Shown: piece by piece, positions 7,662 through 16,252 of the stretch
Numbering within the stretch: position 1 is the first letter of the stretch
How the letters are laid out: the number at the start of each line of letters is the position of its first letter
Origin: Actinomycetes bacterium
GTDB taxonomy: Bacteria > Actinomycetota > Acidimicrobiia > Acidimicrobiales > SZUA-35
Reading direction: 5' to 3'
DNA length: 60,704 nucleotides
NCBI GenBank assembly: GCA_024276425.1
Contig: JAJRXF010000052.1
Coordinates: 1 to 60,704, forward strand
Program-made: the position numbers and the translations under genes
Notes under the pieces: model-generated
What the model was told of the DNA's origin: nothing
The model's database searches: none
Seen by the model: the letters and a program-made list of their open reading frames with translations, nothing else

Positions 7662-8642
7662 TTAGGCCACTGCTGCCTCGATTCGTTCGAGCACCTCGGG
7701 GGTGAGGGCCTCGACAACTTCGATAGCCGCCATGTTCTCGGTGACTTGGCTGGCCCGACTTGCTCCAGTGATGACACTGGAGACGTTCGGGTTGCTGGCA
7801 CACCAGGCCAGGGCCAGTTGGGCCATTGAACAATCAAGGTCCTTGGCGATGGGCACAAGTGCCCTCGTCTTGGCCGTCTTGGCCTCATCGGCGATGGCCT
7901 CATTGACGAAGGGGAGATTGGCCGACGCAGCCCGGCTCCCCTCAGGAATCCCCTCGAGGTACTTGCCGGTGAGCAGACCCGACGCAAGTGGGCTCCAGGT
8001 GGTGGTTCCAAGGCCAATGTCGGTGTACAGCCGCAGGTACTCTTTTTCCACCTTGTCACGGTTGAACAGGTTGTATTCGGGCTGTTCCATCACTGGCTTA
8101 TGAAGATGATTAGCCTCCGCTATGGCATAGGCGCCACGGATCTCATCCGCTGACCATTCCGAGGTTCCCCAGTACAACGCCTTACCCGATGCGATCATGT
8201 CATGCATGGCCCACACCGTCTCTTCTAGCGGCGTGTTGACATCAGGACGGTGGCAATACACCAAGTCGACAAAGTCGAGACCGAACCGCTCAAGAGACCG
8301 GTCGATGGCTTGGCTGAGATATTTCCGATTTAGGGTGTAGTGCATGTTGGGGATATCACTCAGCCCCCAATAAAACTTGGTTGAGACCACATAGGTCTCG
8401 CGTCCCCATCCCAACTCCTTGAAAGCCTTGCCCATGAGCTTCTCGGCCTCGCCGCCCGCGTAGGCCTCTGCGTTGTCGAAAAAATTGCAGCCTGCTTCAC
8501 GGGCAGCCTGGAGCGATTGCAGTACCGAGTCAAAGCCGTTCCTTTCATTGAAGGTGACCCACGATCCATAGGACAGAGTGCTCAGTTGTAAACCAGACCG
8601 ACCAAGGCGTCGATAGGTCATCGAGGACGATTCTTCAGTCAT
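7662..8642 (-). CDS. Aldo/keto reductase, voltage-gated K+ channel beta-subunit-like
   Basis: A 326-residue TIM-barrel oxidoreductase beginning [19 protein letters not shown]. The AKR catalytic tetrad is readable: Asp56 and Tyr61 in [10 protein letters not shown], Lys89 in VVSTKF and His131 in LVYCHRPD. Sequence such as [24 protein letters not shown] and [11 protein letters not shown] is typical of the Kv-beta/YghZ group, which reduces aldehydes and ketones with NADPH. The physiological substrate cannot be read from sequence. It ends 33 bases from the convergent RCC1 gene and is probably monocistronic. An alternative ATG seven codons in, directly before TYRRLG, is possible. Confidence 0.88.
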   Translation of the reverse strand: MTEESSSMTYRRLGRSGLQLSTLSYGSWVTFNERNGFDSVLQSLQAAREAGCNFFDNAEAYAGGEAEKLMGKAFKELGWGRETYVVSTKFYWGLSDIPNMHYTLNRKYLSQAIDRSLERFGLDFVDLVYCHRPDVNTPLEETVWAMHDMIASGKALYWGTSEWSADEIRGAYAIAEANHLHKPVMEQPEYNLFNRDKVEKEYLRLYTDIGLGTTTWSPLASGLLTGKYLEGIPEGSRAASANLPFVNEAIADEAKTAKTRALVPIAKDLDCSMAQLALAWCASNPNVSSVITGASRASQVTENMAAIEVVEALTPEVLERIEAAVA

Positions 8643-8722
8643 GAGTGCATCATGGCAGGAGTTCCCGGCTATCCCGCATTCGAACTCGTTAGCTTTCCTA
8701 GAAGAGGTTACGGTTCGGAGTC

Positions 8723-10015
8723 ATGGTGGAACCTGATTTTCTACGATTCGACACGCTGAGCCTGCACGCAGGGCAGCGCCCAGACCCGCTGACGGGAGCC
8801 CGGGCAGTACCTATCTACTTCACGACCTCCTACTCGTTTCCCGACACTGACGAGGCGGCCGCCCTCTTCAATCTGGAGTCGCCGGGTCACCTCTATAGCC
8901 GTCTGTCTAACCCAACAGTTTCGGTTCTTGAGGAGCGATTAGCCGCGCTCGACGGAGGTGTCGGTGCGGTGTGTACCGCCAGTGGAACGGCTGCCCTCCA
9001 CCTGGCGGTGGTCAGCCTGCTGAGCGCTGGTGATCACATCGTTTCCTCAAAGAACCTCTACGGCGGCTCCTACAACATGATGAGTCTCACCCTTCCTCGC
9101 TTTGGGATCACCACCACCTTTGTCAATCCCCGAGATTCGCAGGCCTTCGCCGATGCCATCCAGCCAAACACCAAACTGGTGTTTGCCGAGACGCTCGGTA
9201 ACCCCGGCATCGAGGTTCTGGATATTGCGGCGGTGGCCGACGTCGCTCACCGTGCTGGTCTGCCACTGATGGTTGACTCCACCTTCTCCACTCCCTATCT
9301 GATCAAACCCATCGAATACGGCGCCGACATTGTCATGCATTCGGTGACCAAGTTCCTTGGTGGTCATGGCGTTGCGCTCGGCGGTGTGTTGGTCGATGGC
9401 GGTCGATTTGACTGGCTGGCATCGGACAAGTTCCCAACCATGACCGAACCCTACGATGGCTATCACGGCATCGTGTTTGCCGAGGAGTACGGGCCGAACG
9501 CGCTGGGTACGAGAGCCAGAGCCGAGGGATTGCGAGACTTCGGTGCTTGCATGAGTCCGGCCAACGCGTTCCAACTACTCCAGGGGGTTGAGACACTCTC
9601 GCTTCGGATGGACCGTCACGTTTCCAATACTGGAGCCGTCCTGGAGATGTTGCAGACCAACGATGCCGTCTCCTGGATCAAGCACCCCCGGGTTCGGAGT
9701 CATCCCGACTACGACCTGGCCAAGCGCCTGTACCCGAGGGGAGCCGGAGCAATTCTGAGCTTCGGGGTGAAGGGTGGACGCGCTGCGGGACGCAAGTTTA
9801 TCGAGGCAGTCCGCCTAGCTTCTCATCTGGCCAATGTTGGGGACGCTAAGACTCTTGTTATCCACCCCGGGTCGACAACCCATGGGCAGATGACGAACGA
9901 GGAGTTGGAGACCTCTGGTATCAGCGATGACCTGATCCGGGTCTCAGTGGGTTTGGAGGATCCGATGGACATTGTCGACGATCTCTCCCAGGCGCTGAAG
10001 GTGAGCCAGCGATGA
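8723..10015 (+). CDS. metY: O-acetylhomoserine sulfhydrylase (homocysteine synthase)
   Basis: This 430-residue PLP enzyme of the Cys/Met metabolism family has LHAGQRPDPLTGARAVPIY near the N-terminus, the substrate-side motif LYSRLSNPT and the PLP lysine at about 210 in HSVTKFLGGHG. A C-terminal HPGSTTHGQM follows. The length and the DP-TGARAVPIYFTTSY block favour MetY (O-acetylhomoserine plus sulfide to homocysteine) over cystathionine gamma-synthase or gamma-lyase, which are shorter. An alpha/beta hydrolase follows with a four-base ATGA overlap. MetX, which would make the substrate, is not clearly present: the overlapping hydrolase is too short for it. I see no SAM riboswitch in the leader. 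Confidence 0.88.
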   Translation: MVEPDFLRFDTLSLHAGQRPDPLTGARAVPIYFTTSYSFPDTDEAAALFNLESPGHLYSRLSNPTVSVLEERLAALDGGVGAVCTASGTAALHLAVVSLLSAGDHIVSSKNLYGGSYNMMSLTLPRFGITTTFVNPRDSQAFADAIQPNTKLVFAETLGNPGIEVLDIAAVADVAHRAGLPLMVDSTFSTPYLIKPIEYGADIVMHSVTKFLGGHGVALGGVLVDGGRFDWLASDKFPTMTEPYDGYHGIVFAEEYGPNALGTRARAEGLRDFGACMSPANAFQLLQGVETLSLRMDRHVSNTGAVLEMLQTNDAVSWIKHPRVRSHPDYDLAKRLYPRGAGAILSFGVKGGRAAGRKFIEAVRLASHLANVGDAKTLVIHPGSTTHGQMTNEELETSGISDDLIRVSVGLEDPMDIVDDLSQALKVSQR

Positions 10016-10812
10016 TCACCGAGGTCGACGGTCTCCAGGCCCACGCCACCACCGGTGGCATTTCCGAACAAGATCCCAACCAGGAAGCCGTCGTTCTCAT
10101 TCATGGGGCGGGCATGGATAGCTCGGTCTGGTTCTTGCAGACCCGTTATCTGGCCTATCGGGGTTTTCGGGTGTTCGCTGTTGACCTTCCCGGTCACGGC
10201 CAATCCAATGGGGAGGCCTTGACCACGATCACCGAAATGGCCAACTGGCTGAGCCGGTTCCTCCAAACGGCTGGTATCGAGCGAGCCCATCTGGCTGGTC
10301 ACTCCATGGGCACCTATGTCGCCTTAGAGTTGGCGGCCACGACCCCTAGACAAGTGCGCTCGCTTGCATTGTTGGGGACGGCCCCAAACATGCCGGTGCA
10401 TCCCCAACTGTTGGCTGATGCACGGGACAACCTTCCAGCGGCGGCTGCGCTGATGACGGCCTGGAGCCATGGCAATCCGGCTCATGTTGGGCTCCACCCG
10501 ACTCCCGGTCTCTGGATGCTCGGTGGTGCTCGGGCCTTGGTGGAGCGCTCCCGTCCTGGCGTCCTCGAGACCGACTTTTTCGCTTGTGCCAACTACGAGG
10601 GAGCAATGGCTGCGGCCGGAGAGGTCACATGCCCTAGCACCGTCATTATCGGGGCAAGCGACAAGATGACGCCACCAAGGGCCGGACTCGAGTTGGCCGA
10701 AAGGCTCCAGGAATCAACCGTCATTTCATTGGCCAATGTTGGCCATATGATGATGGTCGAGAACCCGACCGAGGTGAAGCGGATTCTACTCAAGGCGTTC
10801 CGCTCTACCTAG
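10012..10812 (+). CDS. Alpha/beta-fold hydrolase
   Basis: This 266-residue hydrolase has the oxyanion-side motif HGAGMDSSVW, the nucleophile elbow GHSMG (Ser98), a candidate Asp in GASDKMTPP and a C-terminal His in VGHMMMVENP, so the catalytic triad looks complete. Its start overlaps metY by four bases, implying translational coupling. It is much shorter than homoserine acetyltransferase and lacks that enzyme's long lid, so it should not be called MetX. The substrate is unknown. Confidence 0.85.
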   Translation: MITEVDGLQAHATTGGISEQDPNQEAVVLIHGAGMDSSVWFLQTRYLAYRGFRVFAVDLPGHGQSNGEALTTITEMANWLSRFLQTAGIERAHLAGHSMGTYVALELAATTPRQVRSLALLGTAPNMPVHPQLLADARDNLPAAAALMTAWSHGNPAHVGLHPTPGLWMLGGARALVERSRPGVLETDFFACANYEGAMAAAGEVTCPSTVIIGASDKMTPPRAGLELAERLQESTVISLANVGHMMMVENPTEVKRILLKAFRST

Positions 10813-10930
10813 CCTTTTGCTTCAAGTCTCAGTGTGACCGATCATCGTCTTCCTAGGCAATGCTCGGTAGAGGGGCTGGTCAGATATCAGCCCACTCAAG
10901 CAAAAATGGGATGCTGCCGATGCACCACCC

Positions 10931-12325
10931 ATGATGCAAGACTTGGGCGCGCTCATACCGGAAGAGAACTCCTGGCCAGCCAAAAGAAGCCTCGCTACTG
11001 CTATTCGAACCCTCATATTTGTCGTTCCAGTTGGTCTCTCTGCCGTCATCTTGATCCTCGTCGGCGACATGCTCTACCAACCGAGCGGAACCATTGGCTT
11101 TGGTGTCTGGGCTGTTCAAGCAGCTCCGATTGGCGCAACAATTGCGGTGGTAGCCAGCAGGTACACACGACAAGCTCTTCCCCTAGCCGCCCTGCTCGAA
11201 CTGGCCCTGACCTTTCCCGAGGAGGCACCCTCACGGGTGTCCATGGGCCTACGTGCTCGCACCGCAGGAGGGCTTCGTGAGATCCTGAGCGACGTCCGGA
11301 CAAATGGACTAGGTGAGTCCGAGATCGAGGCTACAACCCGAGCAGTCGAACTCATTCTGCTCCTCGATGTCCACTACCGGAGTACCCGAGGTCGCTCGGC
11401 TCGAGTGATGACATGCGCTGACCTCGTTGCCCGAGAAATCGGCATGCCAGAGTCGGACCGAGTACGACTTTCATGGGGGGTACTCCTTCACGACATCGGG
11501 ATGTTGGCGATCCCCTCAGATATTCTGGTCAAGAAGGGAAAATTGACCGAGTCCGAGCGAGAGGTTCTCAAGAATCACCCCTTGGCTGGCAACAAGATGC
11601 TCACCCCGCTCACAGCCTGGCTCGGAGACTGGATGAGTGCCGTGGGCCAGCATCACGAACGGTGGGATGGAGGGGGCTATCCGCTAGGTCTGGCTGGGGC
11701 CAGCATCTCGGTTCCCGGCCGGATCACCGCGATCGCCGACACTTACGAGGCCATCACCGCCAAACGGTCCTATCGGAAGTCAATGAGCATTGCCGAGGCC
11801 CGGAACGAACTCAAGGCCTGCGCCGGAACCCAGTTCGACCCGGAAATCGTGCACGCATTCTTGAGTTCAACCGACAAGAAGAAGATTGCCTTCGGTCAGA
11901 TCGGTCGTGCGGGGGCGTCAGCCCTTCAGACGTCAAAGATTGCGCTCGTTGGGGCAGCGGTCGCAGTGGCTGGAATTGCGACACTGAGCCCTCTGGAGCC
12001 AACCGAGCCCCTCCCATTTATCGCCTCCACAACCACGACAGCGGCAGCACAGACAACAAGCCCACCGGTCCCCGAACCAACCATGCTTGCGACCACAGCT
12101 ACTGACGCAACGGCATCTGTTAGTGCGAGCAGCACTACTCGATCAACCCGTCCTCAGCCCACCACATCCACAACGGCGGCCACAACCTCAACAACGCGAG
12201 CCCCGGCGACCAATCCCCCCGCGACAAACCCACCGACCACGACCCCACCTGCGACCCAGGGCACAACAACTGTCGCCCCGACGACCACAACCGAACCGCC
12301 TCCTCCCACCATCGTTTCTAGCTAG
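10931..12325 (+). CDS. Membrane-anchored HD-GYP phosphodiesterase-like protein with Thr/Pro-rich tail
   Basis: This 464-residue protein has two N-terminal membrane helices (about 25-45 and 58-76). The HD-GYP domain spans about 145-320, with LLHDIGM (His187, Asp188) and HHERWDGGGYP (241-251), the two signatures of the family, followed by ITAIADTYEAIT. HD-GYP enzymes hydrolyse cyclic di-GMP or related cyclic dinucleotides. A third hydrophobic helix (about 343-360) is followed by about 100 residues almost wholly Thr, Pro, Ala and Ser, likely exposed outside the membrane. No GGDEF, PilZ or receiver domain is encoded nearby, so the signal and output are unknown. Metal ligands appear intact, suggesting an active enzyme. 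Confidence 0.87.
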   Translation: MMQDLGALIPEENSWPAKRSLATAIRTLIFVVPVGLSAVILILVGDMLYQPSGTIGFGVWAVQAAPIGATIAVVASRYTRQALPLAALLELALTFPEEAPSRVSMGLRARTAGGLREILSDVRTNGLGESEIEATTRAVELILLLDVHYRSTRGRSARVMTCADLVAREIGMPESDRVRLSWGVLLHDIGMLAIPSDILVKKGKLTESEREVLKNHPLAGNKMLTPLTAWLGDWMSAVGQHHERWDGGGYPLGLAGASISVPGRITAIADTYEAITAKRSYRKSMSIAEARNELKACAGTQFDPEIVHAFLSSTDKKKIAFGQIGRAGASALQTSKIALVGAAVAVAGIATLSPLEPTEPLPFIASTTTTAAAQTTSPPVPEPTMLATTATDATASVSASSTTRSTRPQPTTSTTAATTSTTRAPATNPPATNPPTTTPPATQGTTTVAPTTTTEPPPPTIVSS

Positions 12326-12555
12326 TCACGCGCTGCGTTCTGGTCGGGAACCGATGACTTGTTTATCTCTCCTGCCCGGACATCAGACCCGGCAGTGTTC
12401 TTCTTCGAGACCCTAAGGAGCGGAACAACCGAGCTCTCTATCAGGTAGCAACCCTGCAGCCCATCGCAATCGGTTTACCGAACAATCCTTGATTTTGCTT
12501 CTTATATTCCTCCGCTTACTATTGAATGTCACACCCCCTCTTTACAATGGCACAT
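12326..12555. other. Intergenic region before the HNH gene
   Basis: About 230 bases with an AT-rich patch near 12485-12525. TTGCTT at 12495-12500 and TACTAT at 12517-12522, 16 bases apart, make a weak sigma-70-like promoter. If it is used, translation from the ATG at 12526 is unlikely and the later ATGs become better candidates. No terminator or RNA gene is evident. Confidence 0.3.
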
Positions 12556-13938
12556 ATGTTCGACTACAAGACGAAAGTTCACGAACAACTCCAGCACCTT
12601 CCCACCGATCTCGCCACCCTCTCCAGTACCGAGATCGCCCCCACCATGGCCCTATTGCGAGCGATCGAAGGCCTGCTTGTCGGCGCCATCACAACCGTCA
12701 CCAACCGAGCAAGCGAACTCGAAAAGCAAGGCCGGGGCGACCCAGTGCACGATGTTCTCCAAGCCGGAGGCAAAATCTCATCCAAGCAGGCCCGCATCCA
12801 GGCTGCCCGCGCCTCCGTGACAGAGTCCTTTCCTGTCGTCGGTCATGCCCTCACCACCGGGAGCGCAACACCGGAGAACATCGACATCTTGACCAACACC
12901 ACCCGCAACCTCACCGACCACGAAAAGCAAGCCCTGGCCCAGGCAGACACGGAGATCGCCCAAGAGGCAACCACGATGTCCCCCGACCTTTTTGCCAAGG
13001 CCACGAGGCGACGGATCCGACAAATCCGTTCTGAAGCCGGGATGAATACAGCCACCCAGGCCAAGGTCAACAGCTATGCCCGTACCGGACTGAACACCGG
13101 CGAAGGCATGCAGTACCTCAACGCCTCCTTCGATCCATCCCGAGGAGCCGAGATCACCAAAGCCCTCGACTGGAAAACTCGCTCCATCGCCAAACGAGAC
13201 GGCACCAGATCCGAATCTCTTGAAATCAACGACAACCTTCGAGCCCAGGCCCTCTATGAACTCATCACCGACGGCGTCTCCTACCACGATTCAGAAAAGA
13301 GCACATGCAGCGGTGGGCGTGCCGGCGGAGTCCACCGAATCCCCTCGGTTTCGGTCATTACTGACCTACGCACACTGACCCTCGGTCCCCATCCTGGAAC
13401 AATCAGTGAAACCTGGGCCGGGACACCACTGCCACCCCAAACGCTGGCCCGCCTCTGTTGCGATGCCCGTATCACCGAAATCGTGATCGGACCCAAGGGT
13501 GAGCCGCTCGATGTAGGGCGCGAGTTCCGCTCCGCCACTGACGCCCAGCGTAAGATGCTGCGGGCAATGTATGGCGGATGTGCCATCACTGGCGACTCGT
13601 TTGACCGCTGCCACATGCATCATGTCCAGTTCTGGGCAGACGAGGGACCAACCGACCTGAACAACCTTGTTCCAATCAATCAGTACTGGCACCATCTGGT
13701 CCATGAGGGCAGCTGGACGCTCACCATGGGATCCGATCGCACGCTCACCCTTCGAAGACCCAACGACACCCTCTACAAGATCATCCGGCCCCCAGGTCCA
13801 CTGCCGCCGAGCGAAGCCGCGGCCTTACTCCTGCAACCGGGTGTCGTCCCCGACCCGGCAAACAGCGAACCAGCAAGCAGCGAACCATTAAACAGCGAAC
13901 CAGTGTCACCAAGAACCAGGTCAAACCAATCGAACTAG
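12556..13938 (+). CDS. DUF222 (13E12-type) protein with C-terminal HNH nuclease domain
   Basis: About 460 residues. The N-terminal two-thirds is helical DUF222-like sequence (IEGLLVGAITTVTNRASELE, DVLQAGGKISSKQARIQAAR). The C-terminal HNH segment has CAITGDSFDRCHMHHVQFW, GPTDLNNLVPINQYWHHLVH and surrounding Cys/His residues, matching the metal finger of 13E12-repeat proteins. These are frequent, often multicopy, in actinobacteria and may be linked to mobile DNA, but their function is not established. The tail holds three NSEPx-type pentapeptides. Alternative in-frame starts are at 12526 and 12547; none has a clear ribosome binding site. The stop shares bases with the convergent dehydrogenase stop. 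No transposase or repeat borders are visible. Confidence 0.85.
   Translation: MFDYKTKVHEQLQHLPTDLATLSSTEIAPTMALLRAIEGLLVGAITTVTNRASELEKQGRGDPVHDVLQAGGKISSKQARIQAARASVTESFPVVGHALTTGSATPENIDILTNTTRNLTDHEKQALAQADTEIAQEATTMSPDLFAKATRRRIRQIRSEAGMNTATQAKVNSYARTGLNTGEGMQYLNASFDPSRGAEITKALDWKTRSIAKRDGTRSESLEINDNLRAQALYELITDGVSYHDSEKSTCSGGRAGGVHRIPSVSVITDLRTLTLGPHPGTISETWAGTPLPPQTLARLCCDARITEIVIGPKGEPLDVGREFRSATDAQRKMLRAMYGGCAITGDSFDRCHMHHVQFWADEGPTDLNNLVPINQYWHHLVHEGSWTLTMGSDRTLTLRRPNDTLYKIIRPPGPLPPSEAAALLLQPGVVPDPANSEPASSEPLNSEPVSPRTRSNQSN
13861..13905 (+). repeat. Three 15-bp tandem repeats at the 3' end of the HNH gene
   Basis: Three head-to-tail units based on AACAGCGAACCAGCA, diverged at a few bases, encode the pentapeptides NSEPA, SSEPL and NSEPV in the disordered tail. 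The unit is in frame. Confidence 0.8.
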
Positions 13939-15239
13939 ACCTTTTCGGTCAGGTGCCACTGTCCATCGAGACCAAGAAACTCCGTGCCGTCGATGCGGTA
14001 GAAGCTGGCAGCACCAGCATCCCTCAGGACACGAAGCATGGCGGGCACCTCGCCCCCCTCCGCCTCGATTTTGTTGATGATCCGGAGCGGGCCGACCGCG
14101 TCCATCAACTCGAACGGCCCTTTGATCCAGGCGAATCCCCAACGAATAGCCCGGTCAATGTTGACGACATCGTCGCTGATCTCGGGAATCAGATCGGCGG
14201 CGTAGCGCAGAGTCCCCCCGATAATCTGCCAGGCCAGCTCTCCCTCAAGCCCATCGGCGAACAGGATTTCGCCCACATGATCGGGGATCGGTCCAAGCGC
14301 TGGCACCAACGCATTCCGCCACTCCTCCTCCAGCAGATCGAAGGTCTCTTTCTTCTTCGATCCGTTCTCGAGTTTCTGAACCCGTCCAAACCCACCGGCG
14401 GCTCGGGACTTGCGCCCAAGCTGTCCCCGCTCAAGCATGCGCTGCTCGACCTCAGGAAAAGACGTGTACGCCCGTCCAATATCACCCTCAGGCAGATTGG
14501 CGTCCAGGTTCTTTCCCACCAAGTCCATGATGTCGAGACCAATCAGGTCAATGAGCCCGTACAGACCGGTCGGGGGCAACCCAACCGGCTTACCCAACAC
14601 GGCATCGATGCTTTCCTGCGTCATTCCCTCCAAGAGGAAAGGCTTGGCCAGGTGCAAGCCACTCAACATGAGGAAACAGCCAATTCGATTGCCGATGAAG
14701 TTGACGGTGTCCTTGGCCTTGACCACCCCCTTACCCAGTTCCTTGGCCCCAAAGGATGTGAAGGCTCCCAAGACATCAGCCGTAGTTTCCTCACCAGGGA
14801 CGAGTTCGAACAGCTTCATGACCTGGACGGGGTTGAAGAAATGTGTAATGGCAACGTCTTGGCGTAAGCGGTCTGGCATTCCCTGGGAAAGATCCCGCAA
14901 TGGAATGCCAGAGGTGTTGGAACTAACGACGGAACCCTCCCGGCGCAAGGGTTCAACCTTGGCAAACAGTTCCCTCTTGGTCTCCAGATCCTCGATGATG
15001 GCCTCACAGATCCAGTCATACCCGGCGATCTGTTCAAGGTCTGCATCAAAGGTCCCGACCTTCACCAAGTGCCGATCTTCCTCCCTGACTGCCTGCAAGG
15101 CTCGTTCGGCCTCCTCTGTGGTGAGATCGAGCGCAAGCACGCGACAACCGGCCGCTGCACTCACAGCAGCAATACCTGAACCCATGGTTCCGCAACCCAA
15201 TACGGCCACTGACCTGATCTGACGTTGTGAGGTCTCCAT
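13935..15239 (-). CDS. 3-hydroxyacyl-CoA dehydrogenase
   Basis: The chosen start gives 434 residues. The NAD-binding motif GCGTMGSGIA lies at 15-24, with the acidic end of strand beta2 at ALDL. SSNTSGIPLRDLS and THFFNPVQVMKLFELVPG are the expected catalytic and substrate-side blocks (His of the HFFNP motif). Two C-terminal 3HCDH segments follow. The size and the ending GPFELMDAVGPLRI then AASFYRIDG resemble the first half of FadN-type beta-oxidation proteins, whose enoyl-CoA hydratase half is absent here. The likely reaction is oxidation of L-3-hydroxyacyl-CoA to 3-ketoacyl-CoA. The frame runs open well upstream, but that stretch reads as low-quality sequence antisense to the next gene. The stop overlaps the HNH gene stop by four bases. 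Confidence 0.87.
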   Translation of the reverse strand: METSQRQIRSVAVLGCGTMGSGIAAVSAAAGCRVLALDLTTEEAERALQAVREEDRHLVKVGTFDADLEQIAGYDWICEAIIEDLETKRELFAKVEPLRREGSVVSSNTSGIPLRDLSQGMPDRLRQDVAITHFFNPVQVMKLFELVPGEETTADVLGAFTSFGAKELGKGVVKAKDTVNFIGNRIGCFLMLSGLHLAKPFLLEGMTQESIDAVLGKPVGLPPTGLYGLIDLIGLDIMDLVGKNLDANLPEGDIGRAYTSFPEVEQRMLERGQLGRKSRAAGGFGRVQKLENGSKKKETFDLLEEEWRNALVPALGPIPDHVGEILFADGLEGELAWQIIGGTLRYAADLIPEISDDVVNIDRAIRWGFAWIKGPFELMDAVGPLRIINKIEAEGGEVPAMLRVLRDAGAASFYRIDGTEFLGLDGQWHLTEKV

Positions 15240-15468
15240 GGCGTCTGTCTCGGTCCTGGTGGTTCTGCTAGAAGGCAAACTCATAGTCAACAGTGTGCCG
15301 AACCCAGTCGAACAGGCCACCATCATGAATCTGGAATCACGATCACCCAGAGTTTTCCAATCGTTCACAGGTCTGAAGATGAGCTGAACCTCCTGCGGTT
15401 TTTGACATGTTCGGAGGCTTTCGCCGATTTCATCTGGACCACACCTACGAGAACGACGAGGTATCTCG

Positions 15469-16116
15469 ATGAATGAGACAAGTTCGAACCTAAGCAGCGC
15501 AGACCCCACCGACCACACAAGTGGTTCAGGCCCGATCGAAGCGAAGCTGGCCAACGTGGGGTTCAGTCGTATGAAGTCCGGCGGCCCACGGGCGCGGATG
15601 GTGAAGTCACTTGCTCTGATCGCTGGGCTCGCACTGGCGGCCGCTGCCTGCGGCGCAGACGATGCAGCGGACTCGGCTGCGGCAACGCCAACGACTGAAG
15701 CAGCCATGGCAGACGAAGACGCAATGACAGAAGACGCAATGACAGACGAAGACGCAATGACAGAAGACGCAATGGCCATGGATGAAGGCGTGTCTGTGCT
15801 TAGTCTCGAGTTGGATGGGCTCAACCCGGCTAGCGCCGGAAAGGACTACCAAGTTTGGTCCGTAGTCGACGGCAGCCCGGTGGCCGGTGGAGCCTTCGAT
15901 ATTGAAAGCGGCGAGATCGTCGTCACAAGCGACCAGGCGCACCTCTACACCTTCGACGGCGCCGAGTCGGTCTTCATTACCATCGAAGACGAGGACCGAT
16001 CCGATGCGGCGGCACCCTCCGACACCCAAGTACTCGCGGGTGACATCGTCGGGACCGACGTTGCCTTGGCTGGTGTCGACGGTTCTACGGCATCAGGTAC
16101 CGGCGAGATTCGCTAG
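15469..16116 (+). CDS. Lipoprotein with RskA-like (anti-sigma-K) extracytoplasmic domain
   Basis: GAGG seven bases before the ATG supports this start, giving 215 residues. An unusually long polar N-terminus of about 43 residues precedes a lipoprotein signal, MVKSLALIAGLALAAAACG, with the lipobox ending at Cys. A start at 15598 would give a standard signal. After an acidic Met/Asp/Glu/Ala linker built from tandem repeats, the C-terminal 100 residues (LNPASAGKDYQVWSVVDGSP, VAGGAFDIESG, ESVFITIEDED) follow the pattern of the RskA C-terminal domain of anti-sigma-K factors. No cytoplasmic zinc anti-sigma domain and no sigma factor gene is adjacent, so it is not itself an anti-sigma factor. Its function is unknown. 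Confidence 0.75.
   Translation: MNETSSNLSSADPTDHTSGSGPIEAKLANVGFSRMKSGGPRARMVKSLALIAGLALAAAACGADDAADSAAATPTTEAAMADEDAMTEDAMTDEDAMTEDAMAMDEGVSVLSLELDGLNPASAGKDYQVWSVVDGSPVAGGAFDIESGEIVVTSDQAHLYTFDGAESVFITIEDEDRSDAAAPSDTQVLAGDIVGTDVALAGVDGSTASGTGEIR
15712..15777 (+). repeat. Two 33-bp tandem repeats in the lipoprotein linker
   Basis: Two head-to-tail 33-base units, differing only near the end, encode DEDAMTEDAMT and DEDAMTEDAMA. The unit is in frame and lies between the lipobox and the folded domain, so length changes should be tolerated. Confidence 0.85.
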
Positions 16117-16129
16117 CGGTCAGTCACCG

Positions 16130-16164
16130 CCTCCACGGCCCGACCTCTCCCTGGGTCGTGGAGG
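16130..16164. terminator. Hairpin between convergent genes, likely bidirectional terminator
   Basis: CCTCCACG (16130-16137) pairs perfectly with CGTGGAGG (16157-16164). The stem continues inward with GCCC against GGGT (three G-C pairs and one wobble), giving about 12 pairs around an 11-base loop. It lies between the stops of the lipoprotein gene and ilvD, and only a short T run follows on the plus strand. Confidence 0.7.
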
Positions 16165-16252
16165 TTTCGTGGCCCTGATCCAACGATCCCGTGGCCCTGC
16201 AGCACCGACTCAGCCACCGGCCAGCGGTCCATCGGATCGAGGGTCCGCCGGA

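Noticed and set aside
8643-8722. SAM riboswitch upstream of metY
   Set aside because: The 80-base gap shows no conserved SAM-riboswitch core or pairing pattern.
10012-10812. MetX (homoserine O-acetyltransferase) partner of metY
   Set aside because: At 266 residues it lacks the length and lid domain of MetX, so it is only a generic alpha/beta hydrolase despite coupling to metY.
10873-10893. GGGCTG/CAGCCC hairpin before the HD-GYP gene as a riboswitch or terminator
   Set aside because: The stem is only six pairs with no T-tract and no wider conserved structure visible.
12778-13287. 169-codon minus-strand frame inside the DUF222-HNH gene, Gly/Val/Asp rich
   Set aside because: It mirrors the coding strand's codon bias and has no recognisable motif or ribosome binding site.
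12556-13938. HNH protein as part of a group II intron or mobile nuclease system
   Set aside because: No reverse transcriptase, intron domains, inverted borders or target duplication are present. It fits the DUF222/13E12 family.
15240-15824. N-terminal extension of the 3-hydroxyacyl-CoA dehydrogenase frame to 629 residues
   Set aside because: The extra 195 residues are low-complexity Ser/Ala sequence antisense to the lipoprotein gene. The dehydrogenase fold starts at METSQRQIRS.
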